Counted from the stretch's first letter, positions 28,274 to 40,039 are shown. The stretch is DNA of 64,000 bases from Tranquillimonas alkanivorans (GCF_900115595.1 NZ_FOXA01000003.1:224468-288467), one strand, 5' to 3'. The notes: generated by a model from the letters alone, not told the origin. Numbers and translations: made by a program.

Positions 28274-29518
28274 TCACTCCAGGTACGGCACCGGATCGAC
28301 GCTGTCGAAGCCTTCGCGCACCTCGAAGTGTAGAAAGCTCGGCTCCCCGGCGCGGATGCGGGCTATCTCGGCCCCGCGCGAGACGCGGTCGCCCTTGTTA
28401 ACCGCGAGGTTGTCGACGCCGGCATAGACCGTCAGCAGGTTGTCGGCGTGCCGCAGCACCACGATGGGGATCTGGTCGGTGTCGCGGGTGATCGCGGCGA
28501 CGGTGCCGGCATCGGCGGCGCGCACCGGCGTCCCGGCCGGAGCGGCGATGTCGATGCCGTCGTTGCGGCCCTTGTCGTAGGCGCGGATGATCGAACCCTG
28601 TACCGGGTAGCTCATGCGCGCATCGCTCGCCTCGGTCCGCTCGGAGGCAAGGTTCGGCGAGCTGGGCGTATCCTCGGAAGGGCCGGGCGTGGCAGACGCG
28701 TCGTCCGGCAGCGGCTCCGCGGCCGAGGGCGGAGTGGGCGTCTCGCTGCCTTGCCCGGGGCGGGTGACGGCGGCGGGGCGCGGCGTGGGCGCGGGTTCGG
28801 CGACAGGGATCAGCAGGTACTGCCCCTCGCGCAGCGCGCGGTCGGGGCCGAGCCCGTTCCACTCGGCCAGCGTCTGGACCGGCACGTCGTAGCGGCGCGA
28901 GATGGAATAGACCGTCTCGCCGCGCGCGACCTTGTGGCGGCGCGGTTCTTCGCCCGTGGCCACCTGCGGCGGCGCAATCGGTTCGGGCGCCGCGGCCGGG
29001 TCCGTCGTTCCGTCCGCCCGCGAGATGGCGTCGCTGGCCAGCGTCTGCACGTCGATCCGTTCGGACGACGGCGCGGCCGCGGCAACCCGCCGCCTGGCAT
29101 CCTGCGCCTGCGCGGCCGGCACGATCGGGCCGACCGTCGGCGAGCCGGTGGCGGGCGAGGGTTCGGCAACGCGGCGGGGCAGGGCGATGATCTCGCCACG
29201 ACGTAGCCCCTTGCCACGGGGCAGGCCGTTATAGGCGGCGAGATCCTCGGGCGGAAGGCCGACGCGGCGGGCCACGTCCGACACGGTATCGCCGCGCTGC
29301 GCGACGGCCACCTGGTAATTCGGGTACGACAGCACGCCGCGCGCGTCGGGCGCAGGCCGGGCCGAGAAGTTCCTGCGCACGGCGTCGGTGGTGTCGAAGG
29401 GCGCCGGTCCGAACTCGTCCCTGAGGTCGAGGTCGAAGCCGTCGCGGTCGCAGGCCGTCAGCGCGAGCGCCGCGCCCCCGGCCATAAGAATGCGTCTGAG
29501 AGCCGCCTGTGCCGCCAT
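28274..29518 (-). CDS. nlpD: NlpD-like LysM/degenerate LytM (M23) lipoprotein
   Basis: The 414-residue envelope protein has a lipoprotein signal (lipobox LTAC, Cys near residue 23) and two LysM peptidoglycan-binding repeats (about 66-110, VAQRGDTVSDVARRVGLPPE; about 195-240, VARGETVYSISRRYDVPVQT). The C-terminal LytM domain (about 300-414) has NDGIDIAAPAGT where active enzymes have HxGxD, and LHFEVRE where they have HxH. This loss of zinc ligands matches NlpD, which activates cell-wall amidases during division rather than cutting itself. It is downstream of surE-pcm, the same order as in many Proteobacteria. Confidence 0.88.
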   Translation of the reverse strand: MAAQAALRRILMAGGAALALTACDRDGFDLDLRDEFGPAPFDTTDAVRRNFSARPAPDARGVLSYPNYQVAVAQRGDTVSDVARRVGLPPEDLAAYNGLPRGKGLRRGEIIALPRRVAEPSPATGSPTVGPIVPAAQAQDARRRVAAAAPSSERIDVQTLASDAISRADGTTDPAAAPEPIAPPQVATGEEPRRHKVARGETVYSISRRYDVPVQTLAEWNGLGPDRALREGQYLLIPVAEPAPTPRPAAVTRPGQGSETPTPPSAAEPLPDDASATPGPSEDTPSSPNLASERTEASDARMSYPVQGSIIRAYDKGRNDGIDIAAPAGTPVRAADAGTVAAITRDTDQIPIVVLRHADNLLTVYAGVDNLAVNKGDRVSRGAEIARIRAGEPSFLHFEVREGFDSVDPVPYLE

Positions 29519-29585
29519 CCTGCTCGTCCTCTCGTTCCCGGCGCCTCTGCGTGCGCTCGCTTTCGTCAGCCTGCCTGCCGCCGGC

Positions 29586-30227
29586 TCAGTCGCGCGCCAT
29601 CCCCTCGAGCAGGGGCACGAAGCGGACCGGACGCAGCTCTTCGTATTCGAAGCCGTCCTCGTGCCGCGTGACCTTGATCAGCCTCTGCACGGCGTCGGAC
29701 TGGCCCACCGGCAGCACCATGATACCGCCAACCCTGAGTTCGGCCAAGAGCGGACCGGGCGGGTCCTCGGCCGCTGCCGTCACGAGAATGCGGTCGAAGG
29801 GCGCCTGCTCGGGCAAGCCTCGGCTGCCGTCGGCGGGGAAGGCGGTGACGTTCGTCAGCCCCATCTGCTCGAACAGCTGCCCCGCCTCGCGCACCAGCCG
29901 CCGGTGCCGGTCGACGGTATAGACCCGGCGGGCAAGGTGGCTGAGCACCGCCGCCTGATAGCCCGAGCCGGTCCCGATCTCGAGCACCTTGTCGCGCGGC
30001 TGCACGTTGAGGGCCTGCGTCATCAGCGCCACGACCGACGGCTGGCTGATCGTCTGGCCGCAGGCGATGGGCAGGGGCATGTCCTCGTATGCGCGCTCGG
30101 CGAAGATGCCGCGGACGAAAGCGCCGCGGTCGATCTTCTCCATCGCGCCGAGCACGCGGGCGTCGGTGACGCCCTTCGAGCGCAGCGCGAAGAGGAATTG
30201 CATCTTGCGTTCCGCGTCGAACGTCAT
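29586..30227 (-). CDS. pcm: Protein-L-isoaspartate O-methyltransferase
   Basis: Pcm methylates isoaspartyl residues with S-adenosylmethionine to start repair of aged proteins. The 213-residue protein has SAM motif [16 protein letters not shown], the substrate segment [22 protein letters not shown], and post-[11 protein letters not shown]. Its ATG overlaps the surE stop (ATGA), so surE and pcm are translationally coupled, as in many bacteria. Confidence 0.96.
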   Translation of the reverse strand: MTFDAERKMQFLFALRSKGVTDARVLGAMEKIDRGAFVRGIFAERAYEDMPLPIACGQTISQPSVVALMTQALNVQPRDKVLEIGTGSGYQAAVLSHLARRVYTVDRHRRLVREAGQLFEQMGLTNVTAFPADGSRGLPEQAPFDRILVTAAAEDPPGPLLAELRVGGIMVLPVGQSDAVQRLIKVTRHEDGFEYEELRPVRFVPLLEGMARD

Positions 30228-31006
30228 TCGAGCCGCGTCCTCAGATCCTCGATCACCTCGTGCGCGGTGAAGTCGGCGCGCATCGGCGTGATCGAGATGT
30301 AGCCGTCGATATTGGCCTGCGCGTCGGTGCCTTCGCCCGTGTCGGTCTGCTGCGAGCTGCCCTTGATCCAGATGAAGCGGCGTCCGTTCGGCGCGATGTA
30401 GGGCTCGACCCCGTGCGCCCCGGCCTGCCGGAACCCTTGCGAGGTGACCCGCAAACCGCGCACGTCGGCCCCGCGCACCGGCGGGAAGTTGACGTTGTAG
30501 AACAGGCGGTAATCCGCCTCGTCCCAGGCGCCATGCTCGAGCAGCTTTCGCACGACGTCCGCGCCGTGCTGCGCCGCCGCCTCGAACCGGTCGTCGAGGT
30601 GGATGTTCTCGGGCCCGATATACTGGCTGAGCGCGATGGAGGGCAGGCCCTGCAACGCCCCCTCGATGGCCGCACCCAGCGTGCCGGAGTAGACCGCGTT
30701 CTCGGCCGAGTTGTTGCCCCGGTTCACGCCCGACAGGATCAGGTCGGGCTTGTCCGGTAGGATATCGTGGACCCCGGCCAGCACGCAGTCCGAAGGCGAG
30801 CCCTCGGCGGCGTAGCGCCGTTCGGCGAGTTCCACGATCATCGTCGGATGCGCGTGCGAGGTGGCGTGCGCGACACCCGATTGCTCGAAGGCCGGGGCGA
30901 CGGTCCAGACCTCGCCTCCGTCGCCCGCGATGTCGTGTGCGATGCGCTCGAGCACCTTCAGGCCCGGCGCATTTATGCCGTCGTCGTTGGTGATGAGAAT
31001 GCGCAC
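30224..31006 (-). CDS. surE: 5'/3'-nucleotidase SurE
   Basis: SurE dephosphorylates nucleoside monophosphates in a stress- and survival-linked role. The predicted 260-residue protein starts at GTG (31006) with the conserved [15 protein letters not shown] (metal-binding Asp pair), followed by [22 protein letters not shown]. An upstream in-frame ATG adds 40 unconserved residues and is rejected; GAGGGG precedes the GTG. The 266 bp upstream (31007-31272) show no gene. Confidence 0.96.
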   Translation of the reverse strand: MRILITNDDGINAPGLKVLERIAHDIAGDGGEVWTVAPAFEQSGVAHATSHAHPTMIVELAERRYAAEGSPSDCVLAGVHDILPDKPDLILSGVNRGNNSAENAVYSGTLGAAIEGALQGLPSIALSQYIGPENIHLDDRFEAAAQHGADVVRKLLEHGAWDEADYRLFYNVNFPPVRGADVRGLRVTSQGFRQAGAHGVEPYIAPNGRRFIWIKGSSQQTDTGEGTDAQANIDGYISITPMRADFTAHEVIEDLRTRLE

Positions 31007-31272
31007 GATGAAAGCCCCTCTGTTGCCGTTCTTCCTAGGGCAGAGGGGCGGAAGCGGCAAGGCGATGGAGGGGGCGAGGTGCGCGGGTGTGGCTTGCGGG
31101 CGCTTCGGAAGATGGAGGCTGTGCAACCGAGGCGGGGTATCGCAATAAGGCGGAAGCAGGCTTCAGCGAAGCGGGCGGGGCGTCTCAGCGCGATCACGAA
31201 GCGGCGGCTGGCGGCTGGGGCGCACGCAAGCAGCTTCGGCACCCGGACGGGCAAGCCGCTCCCGACCGGCGC

Positions 31273-31917
31273 TCAGCCCAGCTCGGCCAGAAGCCGCTTC
31301 GCCTCGGCATGGATGTCAGAAAGCGCTTCGCGCTTCTCGCCCGGGAAGAAGCGGGCGCGGGTGGCGGTGGGCATGGGCTCGGGCGTCAGAATGCAGACGC
31401 CGGGGCCGGTCGAGACTGTCTCGGCCGCCCAAGAGCGCACCAACGCCATCTGCGCGGCCTTCGTCGCCCCGTAGCTTCCGAAGAACTTCTGCCCCGCGCG
31501 CGGGTCGTCGAAGAACACCGCACGGCCCGACGGAGCCGCGTTCAACAGCGGCTCGACCATCTGGATCAGGCCGGCGGTGGCGGTGGCATTGATCTCAACC
31601 GACTTCTGCCAGTCCTTCGCCGCGATATGCCCGGCGGGTGCCAGCGGCGCGGCGTGAATGGCCGTGTGCAGCCACAGGTCGACATGCCCCCACCGGTCAT
31701 AGGTCGAGCGGCACATATGCGCCATCGCGTCCCGGTTCGTGATGTCCATCGGCGCGAGCGTGGCGCTGCCGCCCTTGGCCTGGATGCGGTCGTCGAGTTC
31801 CTCGAGCGCGCCGGTGGTCCGGGCGACGGCGAGGATGTGGTAGTCGGGGGCGAGCGCTTCTGCCAGCGCGGCCCCGAGGCCGCGCGACGCGCCGGTGATG
31901 AGGGCGATCTTGGTCAT
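31273..31917 (-). CDS. Short-chain dehydrogenase/reductase
   Basis: The 214-residue protein has a Rossmann N-terminus (MTKIALITGASRGLGAALAEAL, TGxxxGxG) and a catalytic YGATKAA motif in which Ser/Tyr/Lys are read as in SDRs (the Tyr of YxxxK). It is preceded by AGAGG. The substrate is not apparent. It stands alone between surE and purF with the same strand as both; a distance of 50 bp from the purF stop allows readthrough. Confidence 0.87.
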   Translation of the reverse strand: MTKIALITGASRGLGAALAEALAPDYHILAVARTTGALEELDDRIQAKGGSATLAPMDITNRDAMAHMCRSTYDRWGHVDLWLHTAIHAAPLAPAGHIAAKDWQKSVEINATATAGLIQMVEPLLNAAPSGRAVFFDDPRAGQKFFGSYGATKAAQMALVRSWAAETVSTGPGVCILTPEPMPTATRARFFPGEKREALSDIHAEAKRLLAELG

Positions 31918-31969
31918 GGGCGGCCTCTTGCGCCGGGCGGCGGCGACAGTCAAGCGCGGGAAGATGCGG

Positions 31970-33436
31970 CTATTCGGCCGCTTTCAGCGCGAAGCCCTTT
32001 TCAATCTGGTCCGCCGGCTCGACCGGGTATTCGCCCGAGAAACAGGCGTCGCAATACTGCGGCGCATGGGGGTCGCGGCCGTTCGCCTCGCCCACGGCGC
32101 GGTAGAGCCCGTCGAGCGTGATGAACCGCAGCGAGTCGACCCCCAGATGCGAACACATCTCGTCCTCGGTCATCGTGGCGGCCAGCAGCTTCTCGCGCTG
32201 CGGGGTGTCCACGCCGTAGAAGCACGGCCACGAGGTGGGGGGCGAGGCGATGCGGAAGTGAACCTCCTTCGCGCCGGCGTCCAGGATCATCTCCTTGATC
32301 TTCCGGCTGGTGGTGCCGCGCACCACGCTGTCGTCCACCAGGATCACCCGCTTGCCGCGGATCAGCGCGCGATTGACGTTGAGCTTGAGCCGCACGCCCA
32401 TGTTCCGGATCTGCTCGGTCGGTTCGATGAAGGTCCGGCCCATGTACTGGTTGCGGATGATCCCCATGGCATAGGGAATTCCGCTCTCCTGGCTGTAGCC
32501 GATGGCCGCCGGGGTGCCGCTGTCGGGCACCGGGCACACGATGTCGGCGTCGACCGGGGCCTCGCGCGCCAGTTCCACGCCGATCTGACGGCGCGTTTCA
32601 TAGACCGAGCGGCCGCCGAGGATCGAGTCGGGGCGAGAGAAATAGACGTGTTCGAAGATACAGAAACGCGGGCGGGCCGGCTGGAAGGGTCGGTGGCTCG
32701 CCACTTCGCCGTTCTCGATGACGACCATCTCGCCCGGCTCGATCTCGCGCACGAATTCGGCGCCGATGATGTCGAGCGCGCAGGTCTCGGACGACAGCGC
32801 CCAGCCGTCCTCGCCGATGCGGCCCAGGACCAGCGGGCGCACGCCTAGCGGGTCGCGCACGCCGATCAGCTTGGTGCGGGTCATCGCGACGATCGAGAAC
32901 GCGCCCTCGACCCGGCGCAGCGCGTCCTTCATCCGCTCGGGCACCTGCCGCTGAAGCGAGCGGGCCATGAGGTGGATGATGCACTCGCTGTCGGACGAGC
33001 TTTGGAAGATCGAGCCGCGCTCGATCAGCTCGCGGCGCAGCGCCTCGGCATTGGTGATGTTGCCGTTGTGCGCGATGGCCGCGCCGCCGGCCGAGAACTC
33101 GCCGAAGAACGGCTGCACGTCGCGGATCTGCGTATTGCCCTTCGACCCGGCCGTGGAATAGCGCACGTGGCCGATCGACAGCGACCCCGGCAGCGTCTCC
33201 ATCAACGATGCCTTGGTGAAGTTGTCGCGGACATAGCCGAAGCGGCGGGCCGAGTTGAAGCCGTGGGCGGGATCGTGGCTGACGATGCCGCCGGCCTCCT
33301 GACCGCGGTGCTGCAGGGCGTGCATGCCGAGCGCGACGAAGTTCGCGGCGTCGGTTACGCCGGTGACGCCGAAGACGCCGCACTCTTCCTTGAGCTTGTC
33401 GTCGTCGAACGGGTGGGCAGGGGGCAGGGCGCGCAT
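31970..33436 (-). CDS. purF: Amidophosphoribosyltransferase
   Basis: PurF makes phosphoribosylamine from PRPP and glutamine, the committed step of purine synthesis. The 488-residue enzyme has an N-terminal nucleophile amidotransferase domain, whose catalytic Cys (Cys19, ECGVFGVTG) should be exposed by propeptide removal, and a PRTase domain with VILVDDSVVRGTTSRKI. I chose the ATG at 33436 because GGAG lies upstream; a TTG at 33451 is possible. It follows cvpA and radA on the same strand, the usual cvpA-purF pairing. Confidence 0.97.
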   Translation of the reverse strand: MRALPPAHPFDDDKLKEECGVFGVTGVTDAANFVALGMHALQHRGQEAGGIVSHDPAHGFNSARRFGYVRDNFTKASLMETLPGSLSIGHVRYSTAGSKGNTQIRDVQPFFGEFSAGGAAIAHNGNITNAEALRRELIERGSIFQSSSDSECIIHLMARSLQRQVPERMKDALRRVEGAFSIVAMTRTKLIGVRDPLGVRPLVLGRIGEDGWALSSETCALDIIGAEFVREIEPGEMVVIENGEVASHRPFQPARPRFCIFEHVYFSRPDSILGGRSVYETRRQIGVELAREAPVDADIVCPVPDSGTPAAIGYSQESGIPYAMGIIRNQYMGRTFIEPTEQIRNMGVRLKLNVNRALIRGKRVILVDDSVVRGTTSRKIKEMILDAGAKEVHFRIASPPTSWPCFYGVDTPQREKLLAATMTEDEMCSHLGVDSLRFITLDGLYRAVGEANGRDPHAPQYCDACFSGEYPVEPADQIEKGFALKAAE

Positions 33437-33554
33437 CGCGTGTGTCTCCAAATCCTCGGGAGCCAGTCGGCGGCTACATACGGGCGTTTCGCCGCCGTGT
33501 CACGAGAGCTTCACATCTGGCACCGCAAGCCCGCCATGCAAGGGCCGGGGTGCC

Positions 33555-34109
33555 TCACTCGATGCAGTTCCCGACAAGTTGCTCGTAGCGCTGGACGATC
33601 CAGCCGGGCGCATCCTCGGGCAATTGTTCGTCGATGCTGGCCTGCGTGCGGCCGAAGATGACTGCCGAGCGGCTGTTGTCGACCATGGCGATCGCCTCGG
33701 TCGTCACTACGCGGTCGTAGATCAGGAAGGCGATCAGGACGAGCAGGACGCCGCGCGCCACGCCGAACAGGAAGCCCAGCCCCTGGTCGATGCCGCCAAG
33801 CGCCGATTTTCGCACCGCCGACGAGAACAGCGGCGTGAAGATCGACACGATCACCAGCGCGATGGCGAAGACCACCGCGAACGAGGCGATGATCGACAAC
33901 TCGCAGCTTTCCGACAGGCGCGGGCCGATGACCGGGATCTCGCCCATCAGCGGCCGGGCCGCGGGAGCGAAGACGAAGGCCACGATCGCCGCCGCGACCC
34001 ACCCGGCGATGGACAGCGCCTCGCGCACGAGGCCGCGAGAATAGGCGAGGATCGCCGATAGCACGATGACCCCGGCCACCACGCCGTCGATGACGGTAAA
34101 ACCTTCCAT
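33555..34109 (-). CDS. cvpA: CvpA-family membrane protein
   Basis: The 184-residue inner-membrane protein has four predicted helices (IDGVVAGVIVLSAILAYSRGLV, IAGWVAAAIVAFVFA, a third near 75-100 and a fourth near 115-140). The SRGLVREALSIAGWVAA opening is characteristic of CvpA, named from colicin V production in E. coli. Its role is now thought to concern envelope integrity, but the biochemical function is unresolved. It lies between radA and purF. Confidence 0.94.
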   Translation of the reverse strand: MEGFTVIDGVVAGVIVLSAILAYSRGLVREALSIAGWVAAAIVAFVFAPAARPLMGEIPVIGPRLSESCELSIIASFAVVFAIALVIVSIFTPLFSSAVRKSALGGIDQGLGFLFGVARGVLLVLIAFLIYDRVVTTEAIAMVDNSRSAVIFGRTQASIDEQLPEDAPGWIVQRYEQLVGNCIE

Positions 34110-34127
34110 GGATGAGGTATCCCCTTG

Positions 34128-35492
<1,365 letters not shown>

Positions 35493-35539
35493 GCCCGCCT
35501 TCTGCCCCAGCCGCAGGGCCGGGGCAAGCGGCGCGGCGG

Positions 35540-36295
35540 TCACTCGGCGGCGGTGGCGGACATCGGCACGACGTTCCCGCGCTCACGCACGAAGCCCAGC
35601 TTCTCGAGCGTCTCGCCCAGCTGTTCCTCGAGCTGGGTGAGCTGGCTTTCCATGATGCTTTCCTCAAGCTCGACCTGCTCGAGCCAGCGGCGCAGTTCGT
35701 GGCACTGGGACGTCGCCTCGACGATCCGGTCGCGGAAATCCTCGATCTCGTCCTGTCGCTGGCGCAGGAAACCGCGCGCGCGCTCGATGTTCTCGTCCGA
35801 GTAGGTCTCGGCCATCTCGTGGCTTACGGTGCTCATCTGCGCCGCTGCCTCGAGGATCCGCGGCTCGAGGCTGCGCAGATCCGGATGGTCGCGCATGAAG
35901 CGGATGCGCTCGCGCACCGCGTCGAACTCGTGGCTGAGGGTGAAGGCACCCGCGCGGTCGGCGGCGTGGCAGATACGATAGGCTTCGGCCACGTCGCTCA
36001 TGCAGATGGAGAAGTCGCGATGGCTTCGTTCGAGGCTGAGCACCCGGAAGCCGGAGGGCAGGGCCGAGGCCAGCGCGACCAGCAGCGTCGCGATGCCGAT
36101 CTGAACGAAGCGGCCGGCTTCCTCGTAAGTGGTATCACCAAAGGTCAGGGGCAGTGTGAGCCAAGGGAGGTACCCCAGAGCGGCGGCGATACAGGCCCCC
36201 ACCGCGGCCACCGCCGCGGCTCCGATCAATACGCTTGCCAACCATTGCGCCTGAATGGCGCCGGCCGTCCCGAGACGACGAACATAATGCGACAT
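35540..36295 (-). CDS. Two-helix membrane protein with long coiled coil
   Basis: The 251-residue protein has two predicted membrane helices at about 18-50 and 62-82, then a largely helical, charged region (about 95-235) that includes HPDLRSLEPRILEAAAQMSTV and a final coil LRRWLEQVELEESIMESQL. No enzyme motif is seen. In roseobacter genomes I recall similar proteins being called DNA repair proteins, apparently because they sit beside radA; nothing in this sequence supports that name. It lies 48 bp upstream of radA and about 193 bp downstream of mlaF. Confidence 0.75.
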   Translation of the reverse strand: MSHYVRRLGTAGAIQAQWLASVLIGAAAVAAVGACIAAALGYLPWLTLPLTFGDTTYEEAGRFVQIGIATLLVALASALPSGFRVLSLERSHRDFSICMSDVAEAYRICHAADRAGAFTLSHEFDAVRERIRFMRDHPDLRSLEPRILEAAAQMSTVSHEMAETYSDENIERARGFLRQRQDEIEDFRDRIVEATSQCHELRRWLEQVELEESIMESQLTQLEEQLGETLEKLGFVRERGNVVPMSATAAE

Positions 36296-36488
36296 GTCTT
36301 CCCCTCCGCCGATGCGTCGGCAAATAATCTCTTAGGCAATAAATGCTTCTTGATCTTTTGGTTCCTCCCAAAGTTGGAGGGCTGCCCGATGTGTCGATTG
36401 TGCGACTCGGTGCGGCGTGCGTCCAGATTTTTCGCAAGGGGCGTACGCCGGATGCGGCGACTGCGCAGCCCAGGCAACAGTCGCCGGG

Positions 36489-37235
36489 CTAGCGCACCGC
36501 CTCGATCGGGCCGTCGGCGCGGCCATGCACGAACTGATCGAGGTAGGGATCGCCGCTTTCGTCCATCTGCCCGACGGGGCCCGCCCAGCGAACCTTGCCA
36601 CCGTGCAGCATCGCCACGTCGTCGGCGATGGCACGCACGCTGGACATGTCGTGCGTGATGGTGATGGCGGTCGCGCCCATCTCGGTCACGATCTCGCGGA
36701 TGAGGTCGTTGATCACGCCCGACATGATCGGGTCGAGACCCGTGGTCGGCTCATCGAAGAAGATGATCTCGGGCTCGGCGGCGATGGCGCGCGCCAGCCC
36801 CACGCGCTTCTGCATCCCCCCGGACAACTCGGCCGGGTAAAGGTCCGCGACCTCGGGCGTCAGTCCCACGCGGCGCAGCTTCTCGATCGCGACCTCGCGC
36901 GCTTCGGGCTTGGGCCGCTTGAGCGAGCCGCGCAGCAGGCGGAAGGCGACGTTCTGCCAGACGGTGAGCGAGTCGAAGAGCGCGGCGCCTTGGAACAGCA
37001 TCCCGAAGCGTGCCAGGAAAGCGTCGCGGTCGGCTTGCGTCACGTACTGCCCGTCGACGAGGATGGTCCCGCGATCCGGCTGAACGAGGCCCAGGATGCA
37101 CTTGATCAGCACCGACTTGCCCGTGCCCGAGCCACCGATGACGACCATGCTCTCGCCCTTGGGCACGAACAGGTCGACCCCGCGCAGCACCTGCTTGGAC
37201 CCGAAGGCCTTGTGGACGTCGCGAAGCTCGATCAT
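36489..37235 (-). CDS. mlaF: Phospholipid-trafficking ABC ATPase MlaF
   Basis: MlaF powers movement of phospholipids between inner and outer membranes. The 248-residue ATPase has Walker A VIGGSGTGKSVL, signature LSGGMQKRVGLARA, and Walker B IIFFDEPTTGLDPI. It overlaps mlaE by four bases. In this group the MlaD-type substrate-binding subunit is often encoded elsewhere; none is seen here. Confidence 0.94.
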   Translation of the reverse strand: MIELRDVHKAFGSKQVLRGVDLFVPKGESMVVIGGSGTGKSVLIKCILGLVQPDRGTILVDGQYVTQADRDAFLARFGMLFQGAALFDSLTVWQNVAFRLLRGSLKRPKPEAREVAIEKLRRVGLTPEVADLYPAELSGGMQKRVGLARAIAAEPEIIFFDEPTTGLDPIMSGVINDLIREIVTEMGATAITITHDMSSVRAIADDVAMLHGGKVRWAGPVGQMDESGDPYLDQFVHGRADGPIEAVR

Positions 37236-38005
37236 GCCGAGAAGAACAGCGCCGTGAGAAGGAAGTTCGCGGCCAGGATCAGCACCGCCGCAGCCTCAAC
37301 CGAGGACTTGGTGGCTCGGCCCACGCCTTGTGCGCCTCGGCCCGAATTCATGCCGAAATAGCAGCCCATGAGCGCGGCGAGGAAGCCGAAGACCGCGCCC
37401 TTCGCCAGCGACGACCAGATGTCCGCGGCCTCGAGGAAATCGGCGGTGTTCTTGAGGTAAGTGCCGGGATTGAAGCCTAGCTGCTCGGTTCCCACCACGA
37501 AGCCGCCGAGGATGCCGATGATGTCGCCGATGCCGACCAGCGCGGGCACCACGATCAGCGCGGCCAGCACGCGCGGCACCGTCAGGTACTTGGCCGGGTG
37601 CGTCGACAGCGTGACCAGCGCGTCGATCTGCTCGGTCACCTTCATCGTCGCGATCTCGGCGGCGATCGAGGAGGTGACGCGCGCCGCGATCATCAGGCCC
37701 ACGAGAACCGGGCCCAGTTCGCGCACCATGCCGATGGCCACGATCTGGGGCACCACGGCCTCGGCCGAGAAACGCGCGCCTCCCGAGTAGATCTGAAGCG
37801 CCAGCGCACCGCCGGTGAAAACGGCGGTCAGGCCGACCACGGGCAGCGAGAAGTATCCGATGGTCAGAACCGCGTGGCCGAACTCCTTCACGTAGAAGGG
37901 CGGCCGGACCATGTGGCTCAGCGTCTCGAACGCGAAAATCGTCGCCCGCCCGATCTGGGACAGCAGCGTCAGCAGGGCGCGGCCAAGGGCGGCCAGGAAT
38001 GTCAT
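37232..38005 (-). CDS. mlaE: Phospholipid-trafficking ABC permease MlaE
   Basis: The 257-residue permease of the Mla system has five to six membrane helices and the family segments [52 protein letters not shown], and [21 protein letters not shown]. These match MlaE/PF02405. It is flanked by four-base overlaps with alr (upstream) and mlaF (downstream), so alr-mlaE-mlaF is one transcript. Confidence 0.95.
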   Translation of the reverse strand: MTFLAALGRALLTLLSQIGRATIFAFETLSHMVRPPFYVKEFGHAVLTIGYFSLPVVGLTAVFTGGALALQIYSGGARFSAEAVVPQIVAIGMVRELGPVLVGLMIAARVTSSIAAEIATMKVTEQIDALVTLSTHPAKYLTVPRVLAALIVVPALVGIGDIIGILGGFVVGTEQLGFNPGTYLKNTADFLEAADIWSSLAKGAVFGFLAALMGCYFGMNSGRGAQGVGRATKSSVEAAAVLILAANFLLTALFFSA

Positions 38006-39048
38006 CTGCCGGCGTACCTGCGGCGATAGCGCGAGCCGCCGAGAGCGGTGAGGATTTCATAGCCGATGGTTTCGGCGGCGCCGGCCAGGTCGTCGACGCT
38101 CTGGTACTCGCTCAGAAGGTCCAGGTGCGTGGGCGCGGTTGGCAGGTGAGTGATGTCGACGGTGATCAGGTCCATCGACACGCGGCCGACCAGCGGGCAG
38201 GGCACGTCGTCGGCGAAGGCGACGGCCGTGTTGCCCATCAGCCGGATCACGCCATCGCCGTAGCCCGCCGACAGCGTGGCGACGCGCGTCGGTTCGTCGG
38301 CCGTCCAGGTGCAGCCGTATCCCACCGGTTCGCCCGGTGCGACGTCGCGCACCTGGATCACCGGGACCGACAGTTTCACCACCGGCATCGCGTCGGCGAA
38401 GGGCAGGCCGCCGTAAAGGCCGATGCCGGGGCGCGTCACCTCGAAGTGGTACTCCGGGCCCATCAGGATACCGCCCGTCGCAGCGAGCGAGCGGGGCACG
38501 TCGAGCCCCTCGGTCATCTCGAGGAAAGTCCTGAGCTGCCGGGCGTTCATCTCGCTCTCGGGCTCGTCGGCGCAGGCGAGGTGGCTCATGATCAACTCGG
38601 GGCCCTGCGCCATCGCGATGGGCTTGGCGGCCTCCCACTCGGCGGGCTCCAGCCCCAGGCGGTTCATGCCCGAGTCGAGCTGGATGCCGAACGGGTGGCC
38701 CGGCAGCGCCTCGAAGTGGCGGGTCATCTGCTCGATCGAATTGAGCATCGGCACCAGGTGCAGATCGTTGATCATGTCGGTGTCGCCGGGCATGTGCCCG
38801 CCCATCACCAGGATCTGCGGATCCGGGCCCATCGCCTCGCGCAGGGCCGCGGCTTCCTCGGCCACGGCGATGAAGAAGCGCCGCGCGCCGGCGTGATAGA
38901 GCGCGCGGGCCACGCGGCCCGCGCCCAGCCCATAACCGTCGGCTTTGACGACCGCCCCGGTTTCCACCGTATCGGCGGACATGGCGTCAAGCGCGCGCCA
39001 GTTGGCGACGAGCGCGTCGAGATCGATGTGGAGTGTCGCGGTGCCCAT
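38002..39048 (-). CDS. alr: Alanine racemase
   Basis: Alr interconverts L- and D-alanine for peptidoglycan. The 348-residue PLP enzyme has the Schiff-base Lys35 in [29 protein letters not shown] at the start, and the second catalytic Tyr region [16 protein letters not shown]. The start ATG at 39048 is chosen because homologs start with the short TATLHIDL segment. It heads the alr-mlaE-mlaF operon. Confidence 0.96.
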   Translation of the reverse strand: MGTATLHIDLDALVANWRALDAMSADTVETGAVVKADGYGLGAGRVARALYHAGARRFFIAVAEEAAALREAMGPDPQILVMGGHMPGDTDMINDLHLVPMLNSIEQMTRHFEALPGHPFGIQLDSGMNRLGLEPAEWEAAKPIAMAQGPELIMSHLACADEPESEMNARQLRTFLEMTEGLDVPRSLAATGGILMGPEYHFEVTRPGIGLYGGLPFADAMPVVKLSVPVIQVRDVAPGEPVGYGCTWTADEPTRVATLSAGYGDGVIRLMGNTAVAFADDVPCPLVGRVSMDLITVDITHLPTAPTHLDLLSEYQSVDDLAGAAETIGYEILTALGGSRYRRRYAGR

Positions 39049-39133
39049 GGCCCGCGTTGTGGCGAAGCACGGCGATGCACGCAAGAGGGCGCGCGCGGGG
39101 TGCGGCAGGATTCCCGCCGCCAGTTCCCAAGGG

Positions 39134-39940
39134 TCACGGCGTGAAGCGGTTAAACCGATCGTCGCGCCACATCGTCTCGCCGATCGAGCAGTCGTATCCT
39201 TCGGGCGTGACGCCGGTGTGCTGCGCCGGGACGATCCGCGGGGGCGGGCGTGTCCCCGCGATTTCGAGCACCAGCTTCCGGCGCACCGCCTCTGCGAATC
39301 CGTCCCACGTGGTGACGGGGATCACGAAGGCGCCCGGGCCGCCGATCACGCAGTGCTCATAGTAAAGGTCCAGGTCGTCGAGGTGCCACCGCGCGCCCAT
39401 CCCCTCGCGCGTCATCAGCGGCAGTCCGTTGATGACGATGCCGCGCGACAGCACCGAGTCGCGGGCGGGCTCGACCGGGCCGCCCTCGTTGTTCGGGCCG
39501 TCGCCCGAGATGTCGATGACGCGGCGCAGGCCCTTGTATCCGTTCGTCTCGATCATCTCGGCTCCGGCCAAAAGCGCACCCGAGATCGAGGTGCGACGCA
39601 ACGCGGCGTTAAAGTCGGTGGTTAGGATGTCTGCGAAGGCACGGGCATCCTCCTCCCCGCGCAGAAGTCGCCACGTCACCACGGGCCGCTGCGCCGTGCT
39701 GCCGGCCCATTCGACATAAGTGACCGCGATGCGCTGAAGCAGCCCGCCGCGGATCGCCTGGATCACCGGGCCGCTGGTCAGCGCCTCGGCATACCCGCGC
39801 CTCTGTATCTCCAGCTCGCGCGGGGTCATCGACCGCGACACGTCCACCATCAGGACAAGCTCGACATCCACCTCGACCGGCTGCGCCCGCACGGGGAGGG
39901 CGGCGAGAAGCGCGATAGCGGCAAGAAGGGCACGGAGCAT
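39134..39940 (-). CDS. DUF1194 (von Willebrand factor A-like) exported protein
   Basis: The 268-residue protein has a signal peptide ([20 protein letters not shown]) and a vWA-like fold with a complete MIDAS-type motif DVSRS (Asp33, Ser35, Ser37), [15 protein letters not shown] and a YCxIG-like C-terminal part. This matches DUF1194. It should be periplasmic and may bind divalent metal. Function is unknown. Confidence 0.85.
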   Translation of the reverse strand: MLRALLAAIALLAALPVRAQPVEVDVELVLMVDVSRSMTPRELEIQRRGYAEALTSGPVIQAIRGGLLQRIAVTYVEWAGSTAQRPVVTWRLLRGEEDARAFADILTTDFNAALRRTSISGALLAGAEMIETNGYKGLRRVIDISGDGPNNEGGPVEPARDSVLSRGIVINGLPLMTREGMGARWHLDDLDLYYEHCVIGGPGAFVIPVTTWDGFAEAVRRKLVLEIAGTRPPPRIVPAQHTGVTPEGYDCSIGETMWRDDRFNRFTP

Positions 39941-40039
39941 GCCCCAAGTGTGACGCTGCGTAAGTCAGCCCGTCCAGCGTTCCTGTCCGTCGCACGCAGA
40001 TGTGAACGCCGCGCGCCGGCCGCTGCCCGTTTCGCGGGC

